The translations under genes and the position numbers were made by a program. DNA of 9,951 bases from Deltaproteobacteria bacterium (lineage in GTDB: Bacteria > Myxococcota > Polyangia > Polyangiales > B10-G4): NCBI GenBank assembly GCA_019312705.1, contig JAFDCW010000081.1:1-9951 (forward strand), read 5' to 3'. Positions within the stretch are counted from its first letter, which is position 1; each line of letters begins with the position of its first letter. This document shows, piece after piece, positions 4,504-9,951 of the stretch. The notes beneath the pieces are model-generated. The model did no database searches and was not told where the DNA came from. It saw only the letters and a list, made by a program, of their open reading frames with translations.

Positions 4504-6729
4504 ATGATCCGACCTGTTCTGTTCCTACTCGTCTCGACCTGCCTGGCCTTGGGCTGCGGGGACGATGGCGGCGTCGAGGACAGTGGCGTCATGGCGGGCG
4601 ACAGCAATGCCGATTCGATGGGCCGGCCGGACTCGGGGCGGATCTACGTCCCGCTTCCTTTCGAGCCTACCCCCGAAACGCGAGCCTATTGCCCCAGAGA
4701 CGACGACGCCATCGAGGCTCAGATCACGTCGCTCTTGGCGGAGCTGAGTCAGATCGAGAAGGTGCGGCTGTTGCACGGGACCTCGCTGCTCCCCGACGGC
4801 GGCGTGTGGCCCGTCGCAGGCAACGACCGCCTCGGCGTCCCCGGTTTGAATATGCTCGACGGGCCTCGGGGGCTCAGCGCGTTCTCTGGGAAGACGGGGA
4901 CCGCGTTCCCGGTGGCGATGCTCCGAGGGGCGACCTGGGACCCGGAGCTCGAGCGCCGGGTTGGGGCGGCGATCGCCCGCGAGATTCGCTCGGCGGGCGC
5001 CGACGTCTTGCTGGCGCCGACGATTAACATTCTGCGCCACCCGCGCTGGGGCCGGGCCCAGGAGACCTACTCCGAAGATACGCACCACATGGGCGCCCTC
5101 GCCGTGGCGTTCATCGAGGGGGTTCAGTCCGAGGGCGTGCTGGCCAGCGTGAAGCACTTCGCGGTCAACAGCATCGAGAATACCCGCCACGATGTCGACG
5201 TGATCATCGACGAGCGTACGCTTCGCGAGGTCTATCTGCCTCACTTCCGCCGCGCCGTCGTAGAGGCGCGGGTCGCCTCGGTGATGAGCGCGTACAACCA
5301 GGTCAACGGGTTCTACTGCGATCAGAGCGGTCACCTGCTCACCGAGATCCTCAAGGAGGAGTGGGGCTTCGCCGGCTTCGTCGAGTCGGACTGGGTCCTC
5401 GGAACGCACGGCGCGGCCCCTTCGATGCTCGCCGGCCTCGACGTCGAGATGCCTTACTCCCTCGAATTCGACCGCATCCGGTTCGACATTTCGGCGGGGG
5501 AGATGGCCGAGGCGGACCTCGACCGCTCCGTGCGCCGGGTGCTGCGTGCCCAGCTCTGCTTCGGCCTCGACGACCGAGAGCGCGTGCCCGACGACCCCTC
5601 CGCCCGGGAGACGCCCGAACACCTCGCCCTGGCTCGGGAGGTCGCGACCCGCGGCATCGTGCTCCTCTCGAATCGTCCGGCCGATGGAGCGGGTTCCGGG
5701 GCCCCACCGGTACTGCCCTTGGACCGTTCCGTCATCAGTCGCGTCGCCGTCCTCGGCCGGGCGGCGGATGTCGAGAACATCGGCGACACCGGCTCGAGCA
5801 ACGTCACGGCGACCGGTGTCACGACCGCCCTCGAGGGACTGGTCGCGGCGGCCGGCGGCCTGTCCATCACCCACGTCCCCGGGGATAGGTTGGACGCCGC
5901 GGCGCGGGCCATCGTCGACGCCGCGGACGCTGTCATCGTGGTCACGGGCCTGCTCGCGGCGGACGAAGGCGAGGCGTCAGTTGGCGCTGGGGATCGTACG
6001 AGTTTGGCGCTCCCCGCCGAGGAGGCTGCCCTCATCGCGGCGCTGACCGCGATTCACCCGGCGGTGATCGTCGTCCTCGAGGGCGGCGCCGCGTTCACCG
6101 TGCGGTCCTTCGCCGACGACATCGAGGCGCTGCTCTACGCCGGCTACCCCGGCGCGGAAGGGGGACACGCCCTCGCCGCGATCCTATTCGGCGACGAAGC
6201 GCCGACCGGACGCTTGCCGTTCTCGATGCCCCGAGACGTGGCCGACCTGCCGCCCTTCGACAACGAATCAACCCGTGTCGAGTACGGCTATATGCACGGC
6301 TATCGTCACCTCGCGGACCAGGGCGCCCCCGCCGAGTTCCCCTTCGGGTTCGGTCTCTCCTACACCGAGTTTGCGCTCTCGGAGCTGGCGCTGTCGGCGA
6401 GCACCGTGATGTCCGACGGGGTGGTCGAGGCGACCGTGCGCGTCGAAAACACGGGCGCCCTCAGCGGCCGGGAGACGGTGCAACTCTATGTGAGCGCGAT
6501 CGACTCGAGCGTGCGCCGGGCGCCCGAGGACCTCCGGGCCTTCGCCCAGGTGGAGCTCGAGAGCGGGGCGAGCGATACCGTGATGCTCCGCCTAGCCGTG
6601 AGAGACATCGCGTACTGGGATGTCGACACCGATGCGTTTGTCGTAGAGCCGATCGAGTACGAAGTCCGGGTGGGGCGCTCGAGCGCAGATCCCGCCGCCC
6701 TCACGGCCCGCTTCGGGGTAACGCCCTGA
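4504..6729 (+). CDS. Glycoside hydrolase family 3 lipoprotein (beta-glucosidase-like)
   Basis: The 741-residue protein starts at the ATG at 4504, which places a signal peptide with lipobox LALGC (Cys18) at the N terminus; an Asp/Gly-rich linker follows. The order is that of full-length GH3 enzymes: an N-terminal barrel (about 60-330) with LNMLDGPRGLS, HPRWGRAQETYSED (179-192) and VKHF (Lys217-His218). The nucleophile motif is GFVESDW with Asp296. The C-terminal domain (about 380-600) has GIVLLSN, a GDRTSLALP stretch preceded by DEGE (Glu488 or Glu490 as likely acid/base), and GRLPFSMP. An FnIII-like domain (about 640-735) follows GFGLSYTEF. It probably removes terminal beta-linked glucose or a related sugar from oligosaccharides outside the cytoplasm; GH3 also includes xylosidases and N-acetylglucosaminidases, and specificity cannot be read here. 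It is transcribed alone and is convergent with the lipase-like gene. Confidence 0.93.
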   Translation: MIRPVLFLLVSTCLALGCGDDGGVEDSGVMAGDSNADSMGRPDSGRIYVPLPFEPTPETRAYCPRDDDAIEAQITSLLAELSQIEKVRLLHGTSLLPDGGVWPVAGNDRLGVPGLNMLDGPRGLSAFSGKTGTAFPVAMLRGATWDPELERRVGAAIAREIRSAGADVLLAPTINILRHPRWGRAQETYSEDTHHMGALAVAFIEGVQSEGVLASVKHFAVNSIENTRHDVDVIIDERTLREVYLPHFRRAVVEARVASVMSAYNQVNGFYCDQSGHLLTEILKEEWGFAGFVESDWVLGTHGAAPSMLAGLDVEMPYSLEFDRIRFDISAGEMAEADLDRSVRRVLRAQLCFGLDDRERVPDDPSARETPEHLALAREVATRGIVLLSNRPADGAGSGAPPVLPLDRSVISRVAVLGRAADVENIGDTGSSNVTATGVTTALEGLVAAAGGLSITHVPGDRLDAAARAIVDAADAVIVVTGLLAADEGEASVGAGDRTSLALPAEEAALIAALTAIHPAVIVVLEGGAAFTVRSFADDIEALLYAGYPGAEGGHALAAILFGDEAPTGRLPFSMPRDVADLPPFDNESTRVEYGYMHGYRHLADQGAPAEFPFGFGLSYTEFALSELALSASTVMSDGVVEATVRVENTGALSGRETVQLYVSAIDSSVRRAPEDLRAFAQVELESGASDTVMLRLAVRDIAYWDVDTDAFVVEPIEYEVRVGRSSADPAALTARFGVTP

Positions 6730-6733
6730 GTCA

Positions 6734-6753
6734 CCGAGAGGAAGAGGTCTCGG
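6734..6753. terminator. Hairpin just after the GH3 stop codon
   Basis: CCGAGA (6734-6739) and TCTCGG (6748-6753) form a 6-bp stem with an 8-base loop, starting five bases after the GH3 stop codon. CGCCC (6722-6726) and GGGCG (6754-6758) could extend it across the stop. There is no T tract. It may be the 3' end structure of the GH3 message. Confidence 0.35.
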
Positions 6754-6854
6754 GGGCGTAGCACGAGTCGCGTTGTCTCGAAGGGGACTGCGTGGAGTAG
6801 GGCCTCTGTTAGGCGAAACCGAAACAGATCCGTCCATGCGCGAGCCATCGTCAG

Positions 6855-9080
6855 TCACCACGCGGGGCAGTCACCGTCGGGATCGCAGATCTCGGCTCGG
6901 CCGGTCGTCATCCGCGTCTCGAAGAAGTGCTCTAGCTGTCTGTGCACGCCAATGACGGGGTTCGTGACCGAGAGTGGCTCCGCGCGTTCGACGAATGGCG
7001 GCTCGAGCGGTGCCTCGTAGTCGAAGAATCTCGCATAGCCGGCCGCCATGAAATGGTCGGCCATCGGGAAGCGCCACGCGGCCGCCGTGACGTCGCCCGA
7101 AGGGGTCGTGAGGTTTTCGCGAATGGGCGTGGACCCTGCATCGACGACGTCGGCGTACGCGTACTCACCATGGCCCGGGACCCCGGCCGCCGCGAGCCAG
7201 GCGTCGGGGAGGATCACGCCGATCGTCTCGTCGTGTCCCCCATACTGAAAGAGCACGTCGGGGCGCGATCCGACCACGCCGGGCTCGAGGAAGAGGCGTC
7301 GCTGAAACGTCGCCGGGTTGATGGGGTCGTAGGCCCACCCCAGGAGGATCATATTCGGGTGGAAACACGTGCGTCGGGTTTGCTCGTCGAAGGACCCGCG
7401 AACTCCCAGCGCACGGTAGAGACCGAATAGCTCGAAGTTCCCGCGTCCGGGCGAGTAACAGCCGATCTTCGAGGCGTCGACGGGCGCCACGTTCAGGACC
7501 GCTGCATCGATCACATCCGTCACACTCAGAATGCCCGAGCCCACCGACCCACCCAACGACACTCCCGTGAAACCGATTCGGCTCTCGTCGAATGAGAGGC
7601 CAGTCAGCGCGGGGTCGGCTGCCGCGAGGCGGCTGAGGTCGCCGTCCGTGAGCAGGCGCTGCAGCGCCACCTGGTCAGCAATGAGCTGAAGCGCCCAACC
7701 GACGAAGTACAGGGGTGAGCCTCTGCGGCCGGCCTCTTCGTCGGTGAGTCCGAAGATCGCCAACAGGCCGTCCGTGGCGCCGGCCGCAGTGGTCCTCGAA
7801 AACCCGTTGGGCTCGTCGGTGTCGCGAAGGTCGTTCCCGAAATCGGAGGCACCCTCGGCGCGCGCGCCCTGAAGGAAGCCGTCGATCGCGATGACCGCCA
7901 TACCCGCGCGGCCAGCGGCCTCGGCGACGAGGAAGGCGTGCTCCATGTTGCCGAAGCCGCCATGGTGGAAGATCAGCACCGGGAGGTTGGTGACATCGAC
8001 CCCTTCGGGGATGATTAAGACGAAGGGGACCTCCTCGACGGGACCAGCCTCGATCGCGCCGCTCGCGCCGCGTCGCGGATATCCCGCCTGCATGCCGGTG
8101 CGCTCGACGACGCGAATGGACTCGAATGTCCCTTTGACCGCGACCAGGGTCGTGTCGTGGATGACGGCGTCCACGCCCGTCGTCCCCATCATCGGGGTGG
8201 TGAGCCCCGGCCGGCCGTCGGAGGGCGTGCCGAGGAGCGCGTCGAGGGACCCGTCGTCTCGGCCATAGCGACGATCCGTGGCGGTCACCTCCGGCGGGTC
8301 GGCCGCCATCACGAGGTCTCGCGCCGCCCTCAGGTCTTCGAGTGGCTCGTCGGTCGTGAACACCGCCGCGGCGACGATCGTGCCCCGGCCGACCCCCGCG
8401 GACTCGAACGCGTCGAGGGCCGGCCCGACGATGGGGCGGGCGCGATCCGCCTCCGGGCCGCCGCCGCTGTCGCCGTCACGGACCAACTCGAAGACCGGTG
8501 ACGGGGAGACAGGAGAGCCATCTTCGGCGAGGAGCTGCGAGGTGAGGGCGATCGCGTAGGTGCGCTCGTGGCGGAGGGCGAATCCCCAGGCGGGCATGAC
8601 GACGACGAGCCCGTCCTGGTCGTTCCATTCGTATCGCATCGGGATCAGTGTCGCGTCCTCGAGGTCGAGCATCACGATCGGATCGCTCGCGCTCGCGACG
8701 TCGCCGGGCCCCGCGTCGGTCGGCATGGAAGCGGGATCGATCACCCCATCAATCGGAAACCACCCGCCGCACGTCGTGCAGAAGCCATCACGCAGGTTGA
8801 GCCGCTCCCGGACCGACTCCCACATCGGCGTGTCCGAGGGCAGCGAGGCGATGTCCACCGTCCCGTCCTCGCCGAGGAAGAGATCATGCGGGAAAGGGAT
8901 GGCCTCCCAGGGGATGGACCCCGTTGCCGGTGGCGCAAAGACGGCCATGGCGCCGCTGGGCCCCGCATCGGCGTCCGCGTCGACCGACGTGTCCATGCCC
9001 CCGTCGCCAGCGTCGGGCGCTACGTCATCGCCGCCACACCCGGCAAGCACCATGAGAAATGCGAAAGCGATCCGTGCCAT
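6855..9080 (-). CDS. Large alpha/beta-hydrolase (lipase/esterase-like) lipoprotein
   Basis: The start is the ATG at 9078-9080, preceded by a strong GAGGGGG ribosome site; it gives a 741-residue protein with lipobox LAGC (Cys15) and an Asp/Ala/Gly-rich linker. Residues about 45-280 resemble the N-terminal part of bacterial extracellular lipases, with IPFPHDLF (61-68), a DGT strand, LNLRDGFCTTC (94-104) and an Ig-like strand region. The hydrolase part has an oxyanion motif HHGG (372-375) and a nucleophile elbow GVSLGG with Ser508. GGHDET supplies Asp617 and MADHFMAAG supplies His676. This Ser-Asp-His order fits a complete triad. It probably cleaves carboxyl esters outside the cytoplasm; lipid versus polyester versus other substrate cannot be told. 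The upstream gene at 9207 lies 126 bases away on the same strand, with a hairpin and a possible promoter in the gap, so this is likely its own unit. Confidence 0.88.
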   Translation of the reverse strand: MARIAFAFLMVLAGCGGDDVAPDAGDGGMDTSVDADADAGPSGAMAVFAPPATGSIPWEAIPFPHDLFLGEDGTVDIASLPSDTPMWESVRERLNLRDGFCTTCGGWFPIDGVIDPASMPTDAGPGDVASASDPIVMLDLEDATLIPMRYEWNDQDGLVVVMPAWGFALRHERTYAIALTSQLLAEDGSPVSPSPVFELVRDGDSGGGPEADRARPIVGPALDAFESAGVGRGTIVAAAVFTTDEPLEDLRAARDLVMAADPPEVTATDRRYGRDDGSLDALLGTPSDGRPGLTTPMMGTTGVDAVIHDTTLVAVKGTFESIRVVERTGMQAGYPRRGASGAIEAGPVEEVPFVLIIPEGVDVTNLPVLIFHHGGFGNMEHAFLVAEAAGRAGMAVIAIDGFLQGARAEGASDFGNDLRDTDEPNGFSRTTAAGATDGLLAIFGLTDEEAGRRGSPLYFVGWALQLIADQVALQRLLTDGDLSRLAAADPALTGLSFDESRIGFTGVSLGGSVGSGILSVTDVIDAAVLNVAPVDASKIGCYSPGRGNFELFGLYRALGVRGSFDEQTRRTCFHPNMILLGWAYDPINPATFQRRLFLEPGVVGSRPDVLFQYGGHDETIGVILPDAWLAAAGVPGHGEYAYADVVDAGSTPIRENLTTPSGDVTAAAWRFPMADHFMAAGYARFFDYEAPLEPPFVERAEPLSVTNPVIGVHRQLEHFFETRMTTGRAEICDPDGDCPAW

Positions 9081-9099
9081 TGTTCCCCCTCGTGGTGGA

Positions 9100-9127
9100 C
9101 AGATATGCCCGGGCGCCACGCACGCAA
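9100..9127 (-). promoter_or_regulatory. Weak promoter candidate for the lipase-like gene
   Basis: On the minus strand TTGCGT (9122-9127) and TATCTG (9100-9105) are separated by 16 bases, followed by the GAGGGGG ribosome site and ATG. The match to sigma-70 consensus is partial. Its position directly after the hairpin at 9130-9155 fits the start of a new transcription unit. Confidence 0.25.
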
Positions 9128-9129
9128 CC

Positions 9130-9155
9130 CCGGGCTCTTCTGCGAAGCGGCCCGG
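9130..9155 (-). terminator. Strong hairpin downstream of the right-end gene
   Basis: CCGGGC (9130-9135) pairs with GCCCGG (9150-9155), and inside it CTTC (9137-9140) pairs with GAAG (9144-9147) around a 3-base loop. It lies 51 bases past the stop of the gene ending at 9207. There is no U tract on the minus strand, so it could be a non-canonical terminator or a leader structure of the lipase-like message. Confidence 0.35.
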
Positions 9156-9206
9156 TTCCTCGATCTGTAAACTTCCACGGCCTAAGTGGCATTTTCGAGA
9201 GGCGCG

Positions 9207-9951
9207 CTAGTTTTGGAACCTGTAGTTCACGTCGAAGGCGCCCATGTTGACGATGAACTGCACCATTCCACCGCGCGGTTCGACGGCGTCGCCCTGGAAC
9301 GCGAAGGTCCCCGAGACGCGCTGGGCCTCGGTGTCGTGGTCCAGGATCTCGACCATCCCGTACATCGCTTGGCCGTAGTAGGGGTCGTCGCGCAAGGAGC
9401 CGCTGATGACTCCGTCTGCGATGTCGTAGACCCCCGGGGAGACGTCGCCAGGCATGAACATCGCGACGCCGATGCTGCGGCTGATGTTCCCCTGGAGGGC
9501 AATGGTCTCGCCGCTGATGCCGTTCGCGAAACTCTGCGTGGCCCACCGTTCGCCGCCCACCGAGCTATAGGCGCGGATGAGGCAAGAGAGGCTGGCTGGC
9601 ACGAGGCCGACGCTACCCGCTTCGACGTCGGCGCCCGCAAAGCTCCCTTCGAAGCGGAGTACTTCGTCGTTCTTCCGGGCGAGGGTGAAGTAGAGTTCGC
9701 CTTCGAGCTGCTCGGGCCCGTCCTCGGCGCGCGCGTCGAGCAGGGCGATCCCCATGGCCGTTGCGCGATACCAGGAGGTGTAGTCGTCGCCCGCGGCCGG
9801 CGTGTATCGCGCGATGAGTGTGCCGCCGGACGGGCTGATCGGCTGGTGCGTGGCGCCTTCATCACTCGAACCGATGACGAGGGTGCCGCCATCCTCGAAC
9901 TCGAAGGTCACTTCGTAGAGCTCGTCTTCGCGGACGACACGCACCGACGCG
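9207..9951 (-). CDS. C-terminal part of an unrecognised beta-rich protein (partial)
   Basis: The frame is open to the right edge with no stop, so the start lies outside the window; a GTG at 9942-9944 is in frame but cannot be favoured over an upstream start. About 247 residues are visible, ending YRFQN. I do not recognise the family. The sequence is rich in alternating hydrophobic/polar strands and Gly, with few Lys and one Cys. There may be two related halves. The first has DDYTSWY, then ATAMGIALLDA, then LEGELYFTLA. The second has DDPYYG, then MYGMVEILDH, then VSGTFAFQG. The final GAFDVNYRF resembles the last strand of exported beta-sandwich proteins of the DUF6252 kind, which is only an impression. 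Given its neighbours, an exported protein is plausible, but the N terminus needed to show this is missing. Confidence 0.75.
   Translation of the reverse strand, partial: ASVRVVREDELYEVTFEFEDGGTLVIGSSDEGATHQPISPSGGTLIARYTPAAGDDYTSWYRATAMGIALLDARAEDGPEQLEGELYFTLARKNDEVLRFEGSFAGADVEAGSVGLVPASLSCLIRAYSSVGGERWATQSFANGISGETIALQGNISRSIGVAMFMPGDVSPGVYDIADGVISGSLRDDPYYGQAMYGMVEILDHDTEAQRVSGTFAFQGDAVEPRGGMVQFIVNMGAFDVNYRFQN

Noticed and set aside
4525..5874. Open frame of 449 codons on the minus strand opposite the GH3 gene
   Set aside because: The plus strand encodes an unmistakable GH3 enzyme there; the antisense frame is rich in Arg, His, Gly and Val without any domain, typical of GC-rich antisense shadows.
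6738..6848. Minus-strand peptide with ETTRLVLRPRDL, like the start of a GNAT acetyltransferase
   Set aside because: Only about a dozen residues match, the frame then runs antisense into the GH3 gene, and no other acetyltransferase motif follows; most likely chance, though a tiny relic cannot be excluded.

Overview
The window is GC-rich, and its coding frames have strong G/C third-position bias. At least four of its seven genes encode lipoproteins, recognised by a signal peptide ending in a lipobox Cys. In two of them the lipidated Cys is followed by an Asp/Gly/Ala-rich linker. Together with one-gene transcription units, this style suggests a myxobacterium-like bacterium (Polyangia/Sandaracinaceae type). 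That placement is inferred from style and was not tested against any database. There is no tRNA, rRNA, CRISPR array, transposase or phage gene.

Layout, left to right. (1) 59-733 (+) is a DUF4336 metallo-beta-lactamase-fold-like protein, convergent with (2) 803-2344 (-), a lipoprotein with three helix-hairpin-helix-like repeats carrying acidic DxDGDG loops, followed by a nidogen-like beta domain. (3) The 492-base divergent intergenic region 2345-2836 holds a minus-strand structured RNA element. It is a three-way junction followed by an intrinsic terminator with a six-U tail, and it lies just upstream of the repeat lipoprotein gene. (4) 2837-3349 (+) is a small Cys-rich Lcl_C/DUF1566-type lipoprotein, followed after 54 bases by (5) 3404-4219 (+), an unrecognised cytoplasmic protein. 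(6) 4216-4395 (-) looks like the degraded end of a hybrid histidine kinase. (7) 4504-6729 (+) is a GH3-family glycoside hydrolase lipoprotein, convergent with (8) 6855-9080 (-), a large alpha/beta-hydrolase (lipase/esterase-like) lipoprotein. (9) 9207-9951 (-) is the C-terminal part of an unrecognised beta-rich protein that runs off the right edge.

The genes do not form an obvious pathway. The common theme is the cell envelope: two hydrolases (a glycosidase and an esterase/lipase) and two putative binding or structural lipoproteins, probably surface-exposed or periplasmic. The least expected signals are the structured RNA with terminator at 2428-2545, the kinase relic at 4216-4395, and the repeat architecture of the 803-2344 lipoprotein.
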